Assembly (NCBI GenBank): GCA_964624065.1
Contig: CAZUWF010000016.1
Span: 1-54,889 of the forward strand
Length of the DNA stretch: 54,889 nt
Direction of reading: 5' to 3'
From: UBA7960 sp964624065
GTDB lineage: Bacteria > Bacteroidota > Bacteroidia > Bacteroidales > UBA7960
Shown one piece after another: positions 34,008 to 42,759 of the stretch. The notes beneath the pieces were generated by a model. That model was not told the DNA's origin. It saw nothing but the letters and a program-made list of their open reading frames with translations, and made no database searches. The position numbers were made by a program, and so were the translations under genes. The stretch's first letter is position 1, and each line of letters starts with the position of its first letter.

Positions 34008-35342
34008 CTAGCTCTTTATCCACTTCCACAGTTCACCGTAGGTAATCCTTTTGCCGTACATCAAAATTCCCGTGCGGTATATTTTTGCTGCCAGCCAAGT
34101 TGCCAGCACAAATCCCAAAACAAGCAAGGAAGCAGAAAGCACGAATTCGAAAACCGGCACTCCGAAGGGTATTCTAATCATCATTATTACAGGTGAGGTT
34201 AACGGAATAATGGAAAACCAAAATGCTATGGGCCCCGATGGATCCTGGATCACTGCCTGCATCATAATTATTGACAACAGTAGTGGTATTGTAATCGGAA
34301 AAGTGAACTGCTGGCTCTCGGTTTCGGAATCAACTGCCGAACCAATGGCTGCGAAGAGAGCCGAGTACAAGAGATATCCTCCTATGAAGTAAAATAAAAA
34401 CGAAAGGATTACCAGCGGGAAGTTAATTGATTTTATGCCACTAATTATCTCTCCCCACAATGTATTACTACCGGTTACGGCTTCAACTTGTCTTTGCACC
34501 TCTTCAGGATTTAGTGATTGGGTTCCGGATATTAAAACTTGATCGGTTGCGGTGTGCCGGAAGACTTCAGGAAAGCCAATTCCTACTCCAATCACAATAA
34601 TTGCAGTGAATACAATCCATATCACGAACTGGGTAAGGCCTACCATTCCCACCCCAACTATTTTACCCATCATTAGCTGGAACGGTTTAATACTCGATAC
34701 TATAATTTCCACTATTCGGTTAGTCTTTTCTTCGAGTACGCTCCGCAAAACCAGCGCTCCAAACATAAAGATGAAAATGTAAATCAAAAATCCGGTAACA
34801 AAGCCCAAGGCCATCCTTATCTCTGTGAAATCACGGCTTTCCTGACCATCTTTGTCGATTCTGAGGCTCGTAATACTTATTGGAGTTTCGACTTGTTTGA
34901 GTATTTCGGGGTCAATTTCCTTTTGAGCAAGTTTGATGTACTCGATCTCGTGCTTAATCCTTGCCTCAATGTATGACCGAGCATTAATGTTAATTGACTT
35001 GGTGGAGAATAATCTTATTGCCGCCGGTGAAGTCACGGCAAAATCGGGTATGAGCAGCAAGGCATTGAAATCGCCCCGGGTGGTCATTTGGTAAGCAACG
35101 TCAAAATCACCTTCAAAAGCAGTAAACCTTACCGATCCATGATCTTTCAGGTAACCCTTAAAAAGAGTGGTTTCGTCGTAAACGGCAACATGGTATTCCG
35201 ATTCGGAAACCCTGGCCAGGATAGCAGGCACAACAAACAATGCGGCAAGCAGGATTGGACCAAGAATTGTCATTAAGATGAAGGACTTCTTCTTGACCCT
35301 GCTCAAATATTCGCGCTTGATTATTACCGAGATTTTATTCAT
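34008..35342 (-). CDS. ABC exporter permease (ABC-2 / NatB-like)
   Basis: 444 residues. One N-terminal membrane helix (KSFILMTILGPILLAALFVV) is followed by a ~150-residue extracytoplasmic domain, then five or so C-terminal helices including FLIYIFIFMFGALVLRSVLE and the conserved EEKTNRIVEIIVSSIKPFQL loop typical of the ABC-2/NatB group. It pairs with the ATPase gene 28 bases upstream. Relatives export Na+, peptides or antibiotics; the substrate is unknown here. Confidence 0.88.
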   Translation of the reverse strand: MNKISVIIKREYLSRVKKKSFILMTILGPILLAALFVVPAILARVSESEYHVAVYDETTLFKGYLKDHGSVRFTAFEGDFDVAYQMTTRGDFNALLLIPDFAVTSPAAIRLFSTKSININARSYIEARIKHEIEYIKLAQKEIDPEILKQVETPISITSLRIDKDGQESRDFTEIRMALGFVTGFLIYIFIFMFGALVLRSVLEEKTNRIVEIIVSSIKPFQLMMGKIVGVGMVGLTQFVIWIVFTAIIVIGVGIGFPEVFRHTATDQVLISGTQSLNPEEVQRQVEAVTGSNTLWGEIISGIKSINFPLVILSFLFYFIGGYLLYSALFAAIGSAVDSETESQQFTFPITIPLLLSIIMMQAVIQDPSGPIAFWFSIIPLTSPVIMMIRIPFGVPVFEFVLSASLLVLGFVLATWLAAKIYRTGILMYGKRITYGELWKWIKS

Positions 35343-35370
35343 TTGATTAGTGTTTTATTTTCCAAATCGC

Positions 35371-36348
35371 TTACTCGGTTGCATAATCGGCAGCTTTTTT
35401 CCTGAATGTTTCAGAATCGGTTTCTTGCGGAAACAAACCAGTAACGTTTTTAATGAAAATGTCGTTCATTGATGGGGTAAGTTCAGCAAAAGAAACGAGG
35501 TGACCATTATTTAATACCAACCTCACAAGTTCGTTTGATTCAACCCCCTTGTTTACCCTCACCCTTAATGAATGAACACCTTCCTGGTTAGAATGCCTAA
35601 CCAACGAAAATCTATTGTCAAACAAGCTTTCTACGTTCGTGCAAAGATTGCCAATCTCCAGTTGGAAGATATTTGTTGAATATTCGCTTTTTATCTTCTT
35701 AACCGAACCATCAAGGATTTTCTCCGACTTGTTGATTAATGCAATATGGTCGCATAGTTCCTCCACCGAACCCATATTGTGAGTAGAAAAAATGATGGTA
35801 ACGCCATTTTCTTTCAATTTTAAGATCTCTTCCTTAATCAAGTTGACATTAATCGGGTCAAAACCACTAAAAGGCTCATCAAAAACCAAAAGTTTTGGCT
35901 CATGTAGCACAGTGATGATAAATTGAACCTTTTGCGCCATACCCTTCGAAAGCTCTTCTACCTTTTTGTTCCACCAAGGCATTAGATCAAATTTCTCAAA
36001 CCACTGCTTGAGCTTTTTTTTGCTCTCCCTTTCGGGGACACCTTTGAGTTGCGAAAGATAAATTGCTTGCTCCCCAACCTTCATCTTCTTGTACAAACCT
36101 CTTTCCTCGGGCAGGTAACCTATAAGGCTCACCTGAGAGGGATTAAGTCTTTCCCCATTAAAAAAAAGGCGGCCCATATCCGGATATATTATCTGGTTGA
36201 TAATCCGTATGAGGGTTGTTTTGCCGGCACCGTTTGGTCCAAGAAGGCCAAAAATTGTACCAGTAGGAACACTAATGCTCACATTTTTAAGTGCCTGGTG
36301 GCCTGTGTATGACTTGCTAACATTTTCGGCTACAAAAGTATAGTCCAT
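35371..36348 (-). CDS. ABC exporter ATP-binding protein (NatA-like)
   Basis: 325 residues. Walker A is FGLLGPNGAGKTTLIRII, the signature is VEELSKGMAQKVQF (a LSKGM variant of LSGGQ, normal in this subgroup), and Walker B with the D-loop is LLVFDEPFSGFDPIN; the switch His is in IIFSTHNMGSVEEL. About 100 C-terminal residues form the extra domain seen in NatA-type exporters. It drives the permease encoded 28 bases downstream. A 231-base gap separates it from dnaJ; nothing was found in that gap. Confidence 0.92.
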   Translation of the reverse strand: MDYTFVAENVSKSYTGHQALKNVSISVPTGTIFGLLGPNGAGKTTLIRIINQIIYPDMGRLFFNGERLNPSQVSLIGYLPEERGLYKKMKVGEQAIYLSQLKGVPERESKKKLKQWFEKFDLMPWWNKKVEELSKGMAQKVQFIITVLHEPKLLVFDEPFSGFDPINVNLIKEEILKLKENGVTIIFSTHNMGSVEELCDHIALINKSEKILDGSVKKIKSEYSTNIFQLEIGNLCTNVESLFDNRFSLVRHSNQEGVHSLRVRVNKGVESNELVRLVLNNGHLVSFAELTPSMNDIFIKNVTGLFPQETDSETFRKKAADYATE

Positions 36349-36579
36349 TTTTTTACTTTGAAAGGTTAAGACCTCATTGTGAGGATTTAGGAATGATTGT
36401 GCGAAAGAACGATTGAAAGTCGTGAATGTGGAACTTGATTTCTAACTGCCACCTTCCAAATTTTCCTGGTGTAAACTATGAGTTCTCGTTGCCTCTATGG
36501 TGCAATGTGTTTTGATTTTATGGCAAACTACTGTGACCCAACTACTATTATTTCGAAATTCGTGATTAATAATTCCAAA

Positions 36580-37734
36580 TTATCCAAACGCTTCTTTTAC
36601 CCTTTCAAAGAAACTTTTGTCGCTCGCACTCGGGCTTGGCTTGAAGTTCTCTGATTCGGCTAGTTTTTGCAGCAGTTCCTTTTCTTCTTTGGTTAGCTTT
36701 TTGGGTGTCCAAACGTTAATGTTTACCAGCAGGTCGCCCCTGCCATAACCATTTATCGAGGGCAACCCCTTTCCCTTTAACCGCAGAACCTTTCCGCCTT
36801 GGGTGCCGGGATCAAGTTTAATTCTGGCCTTTCCCTCTAGGGTTGGCACTTCAACCGAATCGCCTATTGCCGCCTGAGGAATGGATACGTACAAGTCGTG
36901 CAAAAGATTGCTTCCATCGCGACTAAAACTATCGTGGGGAATTTCCTCAACCAGCACTATAAGGTCGCCGGCTATTCCGCCACGAGCAGCCACATTTCCT
37001 TTTCCGCTGAGCGAGAGCTGCATACCTTCGGTCACACCAGCAGGAATGCTTATGCTTATTACTTCATCTTCCTTCACAATCCCATTTCCGTAGCAAGTTG
37101 TGCACTTTTCTGTAATGGTTTTACCCTCGCCCCCGCAAGAAGGGCAAGTGGAAGTAGTTTGCATTTGCCCAAGAATGGTGTTTGCAATGCGGGTAATGCG
37201 TCCTGAACCATGGCAATTGCTACAGGTGTTGAATGCGGTGCCGCCTTTTGCGCCTGTGCCATTGCAACTCTTACAAGAATTGAACTTGCTTACCTTCACT
37301 TTTTTCTCTACACCAAGAAGTATTTCCTCCAAGGTAAGCTTTACCTTTATCCTAAGGTTTGAGCCTCGATTTACTGAACGGCCCCTTCCGGTGCCAAAAC
37401 CTCCGAACCCACCGCCAAAGCCGCCCATACTGCCAAAGATGTCACCAAACTGGCTAAAAATGTCATCCATTGTCATACCTCCGCCAAACCCTCCTCCAAA
37501 TCCGCCACCACCCATTCCTGCGTGGCCAAATTGGTCATATCTCGCTTTCTTTTCGGGATTGGTGAGAACTTCGTAGGCTTCGGCTGCCTCCTTGAATTTT
37601 TCCTCCGCTTCTTTGTTATTGGGATTTTTGTCAGGATGGTACTTCAAGGCCTTCTGGCGGTAAGCCTTTTTAAGTTCCTCGGGTGTGGCATTCTTACTAG
37701 TGCCAAGTATTTCGTAATAATCTCTTTTAGCCAT
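36580..37734 (-). CDS. dnaJ: Chaperone protein DnaJ
   Basis: 384 residues, full length, from ATG 37734 (a TTG one codon upstream also opens the frame). The J domain has the catalytic HPD motif (KYHPDKNPNNKEAEEKF). A Gly/Phe-rich linker (GGGFGGGFGGGMTMDD and more) follows, then four zinc-binding CxxCxGxG repeats (CKSCNGTG, CSNCHGSG, CPSCGGEG, CTTCYGNG) and the C-terminal substrate-binding domain. It stimulates DnaK in protein folding and heat-shock response. It lies 11 bases after grpE; no dnaK or hrcA gene is in the window. Confidence 0.97.
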   Translation of the reverse strand: MAKRDYYEILGTSKNATPEELKKAYRQKALKYHPDKNPNNKEAEEKFKEAAEAYEVLTNPEKKARYDQFGHAGMGGGGFGGGFGGGMTMDDIFSQFGDIFGSMGGFGGGFGGFGTGRGRSVNRGSNLRIKVKLTLEEILLGVEKKVKVSKFNSCKSCNGTGAKGGTAFNTCSNCHGSGRITRIANTILGQMQTTSTCPSCGGEGKTITEKCTTCYGNGIVKEDEVISISIPAGVTEGMQLSLSGKGNVAARGGIAGDLIVLVEEIPHDSFSRDGSNLLHDLYVSIPQAAIGDSVEVPTLEGKARIKLDPGTQGGKVLRLKGKGLPSINGYGRGDLLVNINVWTPKKLTKEEKELLQKLAESENFKPSPSASDKSFFERVKEAFG

Positions 37735-37745
37735 CAAATTTGTAT

Positions 37746-38261
37746 TTAATTTGCTACAACAACCCTCGCAAACCTAATAACCTTGCCATTTAGGGTGTAA
37801 CCCTTTTCAACTTGGTCAATTACTTTGCCCTTTTGCGATTGGTCGGCAGCAGGAACGTGGGTTATTGCCTCGTGGAAATCGGTGTCAAAATCGGTTCCCA
37901 AAGATTCGATTGGCTTAACCCCTCTCTGCCTAAGCAAGGCATTCAACTTGTTGTTGATAAGGGCCACACCTTCGGTCAAGGAACTACAGGTGGTTTTCTC
38001 GGGGTCAAAACTTGAAGCTCTTTCCAGATCATCCACCACGGGCAAGAGGGCAATAATAATCTCTTCGGCAGCAGCCTTTGACATATCAAGTCGTTCCTTT
38101 TGAGTGCGTTTGCGGTAGTTGTCGAATTCTGAAAACAACCTCAGGTGCTTGTCGCTGGCTTCAGCCAATTGCTGTTCAAGCTCCCCTACCCTTTCGAGTA
38201 GTTTTTCAACTTCCTTGCTCGCAGTATTTTGTTTCTTAACAGTTTTCTTTTCCCTAACCAT
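37746..38261 (-). CDS. grpE: Nucleotide exchange factor GrpE
   Basis: 171 residues. An N-terminal charged coiled coil (EVEKLLERVGELEQQLAEAS) leads to the family core HLRLFSEFDNYRKRTQKER, LLPVVDDLERA and the beta-domain end DFHEAITHVPAADQSQKGK and GYTLNGKVIRFARVVV. GrpE releases ADP from DnaK. It is the first gene of a grpE-dnaJ pair. The 180-base upstream region before murA has no clear promoter I can define. Confidence 0.95.
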   Translation of the reverse strand: MVREKKTVKKQNTASKEVEKLLERVGELEQQLAEASDKHLRLFSEFDNYRKRTQKERLDMSKAAAEEIIIALLPVVDDLERASSFDPEKTTCSSLTEGVALINNKLNALLRQRGVKPIESLGTDFDTDFHEAITHVPAADQSQKGKVIDQVEKGYTLNGKVIRFARVVVAN

Positions 38262-38441
38262 TCCGTATTTTGAGTTATTTATCGTTAATTAAAAGCGCAG
38301 AATACCTACCCTATAGTTACCTAGGTACAAGGTTGACTAAATATTTTGTCAAAAGTTTTGCCAACCTTGACTTGCAAGCCAAATTGTCATAAAAAAAGGG
38401 TAAAACAAGAAAATATTGCAGGTAGTTTTCATCAATCCAAA

Positions 38442-39746
38442 TCAAATTCTCCTAATGTCAGCTCCGATAAGCCTCAACCTGCCATCAATGTCTTGGTACC
38501 CACGGTCAATTTGGTCAATGTTGTGGATTATGCTCCTGCCCGGTGCGCTCATTGCAGCTATAAGCATTGAAACACCGGCCCGGATGTCGGGCGAGGCCAT
38601 TTGTATGCTCCTGAGGTTGAACTTTCGAGCCAAGCCGATAACAGTGGCCCGATGTGGGTCACAAAGTATAATCTGTGCACCCATTTCTATGAGTCTGTCA
38701 ACGAAAAAAAGGCGACTCTCGAACATCTTCTGATGTATCAAAACACTTCCCTTTGCCTGTGTGGCAACCACCAAAACAATACTAAGGAGGTCTGGGGTAA
38801 ATCCTGGCCATGGAGCGTCGCTTACCGTCAAAATACTCCCATCAATAAATGTTTCTACCTCGTAAACCTCTTGGGCAGGGATGAAAATGTCATCGTTTCT
38901 CAATTCCATTTTAATTCCCAACCTGGAAAAAACACCTGGAATTATCCCCAGGTTGTTGAACGAAACGTCCTTAATGGTTACCTCTGATTGTGTCATGGCT
39001 GCCAAACCGATAAAACTACCAATTTCGATCATATCGGGAAGTAATCTATGGTTGCAACCTTTCAAGTTCTCGACACCCTGTATGGTTAACAGATTTGATG
39101 CAACTCCCGAAATTTTTGCACCCATATTGTTAAGCATGGTGCACAGTTGTTGGAGGTAGGGTTCGCAGGCAGCATTATAGATCGTGGTTACTCCTTCGGC
39201 CAGAACGGCAGCCATCACCACGTTGGCAGTGCCGGTTACAGAAGCTTCGTCGAGCAGGAGGTTACATCCCTTGAGGCCCTTGGAGGTGATCTTGTAAAAA
39301 TGTTCCGTATCGTCGTAGGTGAATTCGGCACCGAGCTTCTCCAATCCCAAGAGGTGTGTATCCAACCGTCGCCTTCCTATCTTGTCACCGCCAGGCTTGG
39401 GCATTGCGGCAATGCCAAAACGAGCGAGAAGGGGCCCAAGTATCATCACCGAACCACGCAAACCAGCTGCCCGCTTTTTGAAATCGGCAGTTTGAAGGTA
39501 ACCAATGTTGACATCATCGGCCTTGAACCACCAAGTGCCATCAGATAGTCTTTGGGTTTTTACCCCAAAGCAACTCAAAAGCTCAATAAGTCTGTTTACG
39601 TCAATGATGTCCGGAACATTGCTTATAACCACTTCATCTTTTGTTAATAGCACCGCACTAATTACCTGCAAGGCCTCGTTTTTGGCCCCTTGGGGCACCA
39701 AAGTACCCGAAAGCCTTTTCCCGCCAATAATTTCGAATGATGACAT
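38442..39746 (-). CDS. murA: UDP-N-acetylglucosamine 1-carboxyvinyltransferase MurA with Asp at the fosfomycin position
   Basis: 434 residues. MurA transfers enolpyruvate from PEP to UDP-GlcNAc, the first committed step of peptidoglycan synthesis. Conserved Lys22-Asn23 in QGAKNEALQVISAV matches the E. coli active site. The catalytic-loop residue equal to E. coli Cys115 is Asp121 here, in KPGGDKIGRRRLDTH. A natural Cys-to-Asp replacement is known to block fosfomycin alkylation in other bacteria while keeping activity. Domain spacing is normal. It is divergent from the small heat-shock gene across 521 bases. Confidence 0.95.
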   Translation of the reverse strand: MSSFEIIGGKRLSGTLVPQGAKNEALQVISAVLLTKDEVVISNVPDIIDVNRLIELLSCFGVKTQRLSDGTWWFKADDVNIGYLQTADFKKRAAGLRGSVMILGPLLARFGIAAMPKPGGDKIGRRRLDTHLLGLEKLGAEFTYDDTEHFYKITSKGLKGCNLLLDEASVTGTANVVMAAVLAEGVTTIYNAACEPYLQQLCTMLNNMGAKISGVASNLLTIQGVENLKGCNHRLLPDMIEIGSFIGLAAMTQSEVTIKDVSFNNLGIIPGVFSRLGIKMELRNDDIFIPAQEVYEVETFIDGSILTVSDAPWPGFTPDLLSIVLVVATQAKGSVLIHQKMFESRLFFVDRLIEMGAQIILCDPHRATVIGLARKFNLRSIQMASPDIRAGVSMLIAAMSAPGRSIIHNIDQIDRGYQDIDGRLRLIGADIRRI

Positions 39747-40030
39747 TTTTTTGAGTTAAGGGTGAATAATTAATGGTTTATAACCAAGGTATTAAGCCCG
39801 AACAAGAAACGGCAATAAATTACTGCAAAACCAAATTTCACAAAATAAAAACCAGACCAGATGATGCCGTAATTTTTCCAAACGAATTACCAAATCCTGC
39901 TCGATAAGAGATTCCTTGAGCGCAAAATTAAGCTTTTTATCGGATTCAATTCCGGTGGATTTTCGCTAGGTTGAATTGTTCCAACATATTTTGTTTATGG
40001 GAAAATTTTCCGAAATTGATCAACCACGGT

Positions 40031-40105
40031 CCCATTTTTGACAATTGGCAAAATTCATATTCAGTCATTTTGACATATCTATTTTTTGAAAACTGCCATT
40101 TTGAC
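40031..40105. promoter_or_regulatory. Three helically phased (G)nCATTTTGAC elements upstream of the small heat shock gene
   Basis: CCCATTTTTGAC (40031-40042), GTCATTTTGAC (40064-40074) and GCCATTTTGAC (40095-40105) end 32 and 31 bases apart, three helical turns each. The middle copy is a perfect GTCA-N3-TGAC palindrome. They lie about 165-235 bases before the hsp20 ATG in a 521-base divergent region shared with murA. They look like binding sites for a dimeric regulator; which one is unknown. The rest of 39747-40267 is AT-rich with no gene. Confidence 0.45.
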
Positions 40106-40254
40106 GCTTATTTTTTTTGGTTTTGCAATCTATTTAGATTTTAACTTGCTGTTTATCTGCTATTTACAAATTTTTAAAATATTTTTAGGTTTCTCGCGGT
40201 ACAGGATTTGATTGGGGGATTGTGAAAAAAACAATTTTGTATAACTTAAAATAT

Positions 40255-40260
40255 GGAGGA
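40255..40260 (+). promoter_or_regulatory. Strong Shine-Dalgarno (GGAGGA) of the small heat shock gene
   Basis: TATGGAGGATTAAACC precedes ATG 40268. A near-perfect anti-SD match is uncommon in this phylum, where most leaders in this window lack one, and suggests high translation of a stress protein. Confidence 0.6.
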
Positions 40261-40267
40261 TTAAACC

Positions 40268-40705
40268 ATGTCTTTAATTAAATTTTCAAACGCTTACCCG
40301 GGTTTGTTCGACCGTTTTTTTGACAATGAAATCCTTGACTGGTCGAACCGAAATTTTTCATCAACCAATACTACCCTGCCTTCGGTAAACATTAAAGCAA
40401 CCCCCGAAGGGTTTGAAGTTGAGCTGGCAGCCCCCGGTCTGGAAAAGAAGGATTTCAAAATCGAGCTGAACAACAACCTTTTAACCATTTCATCGGAGAA
40501 GAGGATGGAAAATGAAATAAGGGAAGGCGAGCAATTTACCCGCAGGGAATTTAGCTACCAGTCATTTTGCAGGTCGTTTACCTTGCCCAATACCGCCGAT
40601 GCCGAAAAAGTGGCTGCAAACTACGAGAACGGAATTCTGAAGGTAATGATCCCAAAAAAGGAAGAGGCGAAGCCAAAACCTTCCAGGATGATCGAGATCA
40701 AGTAA
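40268..40705 (+). CDS. Small heat shock protein (Hsp20/alpha-crystallin family)
   Basis: 145 residues. A short N-terminal part (GLFDRFFDNEILDWSN) is followed by the alpha-crystallin domain: PSVNIKATPEGFEVELAAPG, LNNNLLTISSEKR, RREFSYQSFCRSFTLPNTAD and the conserved closing motif YENGILKVMIPKK (G-I-L). It forms oligomeric, ATP-independent holdase chaperones that trap unfolding proteins. It has its own leader with phased upstream repeats and a strong ribosome site, and a terminator follows, so it is monocistronic. Confidence 0.95.
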   Translation: MSLIKFSNAYPGLFDRFFDNEILDWSNRNFSSTNTTLPSVNIKATPEGFEVELAAPGLEKKDFKIELNNNLLTISSEKRMENEIREGEQFTRREFSYQSFCRSFTLPNTADAEKVAANYENGILKVMIPKKEEAKPKPSRMIEIK

Positions 40706-40730
40706 TTTCGAATTACTCCTAACCAAACCT

Positions 40731-40773
40731 AAACCCGACTGGTTGATTTCTAGGCTGGTCGGGTTTGGTTTAT
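40731..40773 (+). terminator. Hairpin terminator after the small heat shock gene
   Basis: AAACCCGAC (40731-40739) pairs with GTCGGGTTT (40758-40766), 9 bp, followed by GGTTTATT, 26 bases after the stop. The remainder of the 257-base gap to pyrG shows no gene. Confidence 0.6.
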
Positions 40774-40962
40774 TAAAACGTATGGCCTCCATCAGGCAAA
40801 ATCTTTTTGCTTAATCCAGGCATACGTTATTGGCTTGGGCCAAAAACCCAAATCCAAACCCCAAATATTTACTTAGGGAATTTAGGTTGCATGATCAAAC
40901 CTTCAACCTGAAAAGGGAAAATCAAAAAGAAATGACCAAAGAAACCCTAAAAAACCAGCCTA

Positions 40963-42597
40963 CTAAATATCATAATCTTCCCCCTTGTGTTTAATGGCCG
41001 CGGCTACAAACCTAACGAAAAGTGGATGAGGGTTGGCTACTGTACTTTTGTACTCGGGATGAAACTGCACGCCAATGAAAAAGGGATGGTTTTTGATTTC
41101 CACAATCTCAACAAGATTACCATCAGGGTTGATGCCCGAAGCGATCATACCGTTACTTTCAAAATCACTCAGGTACTTGTTGTTGAATTCGTACCTGTGC
41201 CTATGCCTTTCGCTAATGGTTGATCCTCCATAAATAGACCCTGCCAGGGTTCCCTTTTTCAAGTTGCACTTATAAGAACCAAGTCGCATAGTTCCGCCCA
41301 TTTCCATTATTTTTTTTTGCTCTTCCATCAGGTCAATCACCGGAAATGTAGTTTCAGGGTTCATTTCGCTTGAATGGGCATCGGCAATGGTCAAAACGTT
41401 TCGTGCAAATTCAATGGCGGCGCATTGCATTCCAAGGCAAACACCAAGAAAAGGAATTTTGTTTTCCCTAGCGTATTTGATTGCGGAGATTTTTCCCTCT
41501 ACACCCCTCGATCCAAATCCTGGCGCAACAAGAATCCCCGAGAGGTTGTTAAGTTTATGCTTCACGTTGGTGTCATCAATATGCTCTGAATGGATCAGAT
41601 GAAGGTTAACCTTGCACTCGTGCTTGGCACCCGCATGAATAAAAGATTCGATGATTGACTTGTAGGCATCTACAAGCTCCACGTACTTGCCCACCAGGCC
41701 TATTTCTACTGTTTGGGTTGGATTTTGCAATCGCAACAAGAACTCTTTCCACAAATCTAGGTTGGGTTGAATCTTTGTGGTCATCCTTAGCTTGCGCAAT
41801 ACCACCTCATCAAGTTTTTCGCGCCGCATCAAGATTGGCACCTTGTATATGGTAGAAGTGTCGATTGACTCAATTACCGAAGAATTGTCAACATTGCAGA
41901 AAAGGGCAATTTTGTTCCTTATTTGCCTTGAAAGAGGCTTTTCTGTCCTGCAAACCAAAACGTCGGGTTGTACTCCGTACTCAAGCATCTTTTTTACCGA
42001 ATGTTGGGTGGGCTTTGTTTTGAGTTCTTTTGCAGCAGCAAGGTAGGGAACTAAGGTAAGGTGAATGACCAATGCCCGTTTGCCCATTTCCCATTTAAGT
42101 TGCCTGATTGCTTCGATGTAGGGTAGTGACTCGATGTCGCCCACAGTCCCGCCAATTTCGGTAATAACAAATTCAAAAGCACCTTTTTCGCCAAGTAATT
42201 TTATCCTTTGCTTTATTTCATCGGTAATGTGCGGAATTACCTGGACTGTTTCGCCAAGGAATTCGCCCTTGCGTTCCCGGTTTATCACTGACTGGTAAAT
42301 CCTGCCGCTGGTAACGTTGTTGGCTTGAGAAGTTGGAACGTTTAGAAACCGTTCGTAATGGCCAAGGTCAAGGTCGGTTTCGGCACCATCGTCGGTTACA
42401 TAGCACTCGCCGTGCTCGTAAGGGTTTAGGGTACCCGGATCAACGTTAATATAGGGGTCGAGTTTTTGAATTGTAACAGTGTGGCCCCTTGCTTGAAGCA
42501 GTTTTGCCAAAGACGCTGAAATAATTCCCTTTCCAAGCGAGGAAGTTACACCTCCAGTAACAAAAATGTATTTTGTTTTGTCAATCAAGTTGGCCAT
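40963..42597 (-). CDS. pyrG: CTP synthase
   Basis: 544 residues from ATG 42597 (MANLIDKTKYIFVTGG); the frame is open 23 codons further, but those lack family sequence. The synthetase domain shows FVTGGVTSSLGKGIISASLA and LDPYINVDPGTLNPYEHGE; the C-terminal glutamine amidotransferase has the nucleophilic Cys in FLGVCLGMQCAAIEFARN and the His-Glu of GVQFHPEYKS. It aminates UTP to CTP using glutamine and ATP. Minus-strand TACTTTCG (42646-42653), one mismatch from the -7 consensus, precedes the start. Divergent from the M3 peptidase gene. Confidence 0.97.
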   Translation of the reverse strand: MANLIDKTKYIFVTGGVTSSLGKGIISASLAKLLQARGHTVTIQKLDPYINVDPGTLNPYEHGECYVTDDGAETDLDLGHYERFLNVPTSQANNVTSGRIYQSVINRERKGEFLGETVQVIPHITDEIKQRIKLLGEKGAFEFVITEIGGTVGDIESLPYIEAIRQLKWEMGKRALVIHLTLVPYLAAAKELKTKPTQHSVKKMLEYGVQPDVLVCRTEKPLSRQIRNKIALFCNVDNSSVIESIDTSTIYKVPILMRREKLDEVVLRKLRMTTKIQPNLDLWKEFLLRLQNPTQTVEIGLVGKYVELVDAYKSIIESFIHAGAKHECKVNLHLIHSEHIDDTNVKHKLNNLSGILVAPGFGSRGVEGKISAIKYARENKIPFLGVCLGMQCAAIEFARNVLTIADAHSSEMNPETTFPVIDLMEEQKKIMEMGGTMRLGSYKCNLKKGTLAGSIYGGSTISERHRHRYEFNNKYLSDFESNGMIASGINPDGNLVEIVEIKNHPFFIGVQFHPEYKSTVANPHPLFVRFVAAAIKHKGEDYDI

Positions 42598-42706
42598 AAT
42601 CGTACAGTTTTCCGGGTTAACCGTTTCTCCCATCATACCAAGTTGCGAAAGTAACAAAAATAGCATTCCTTTTTCAGCATTGATTCAAAACAACAACATT
42701 TTTCAC

Positions 42707-42714
42707 TATTTTTG
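42707..42714 (+). promoter_or_regulatory. Bacteroidota -7 element (TATTTTTG) before the M3 peptidase gene
   Basis: TATTTTTG fits TAnnTTTG and is 45 bases before ATG 42760; the -33 element is not evident. Confidence 0.45.
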
Positions 42715-42759
42715 ACCGATCATTAACAAACAAATTTTTTCACCAACACCATTTATATT

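Noticed and set aside
40081..40140. Possible sigma-54 promoter (TTGG-TTTT-GCA) before hsp20
   Set aside because: GG and GC are separated by four rather than ten bases, so the -24/-12 geometry is wrong.
42598..42666. 23-codon N-terminal extension of PyrG
   Set aside because: The extension lacks family sequence; MANLIDKTKYIFVTGG at 42597 is the usual CTP synthase start.
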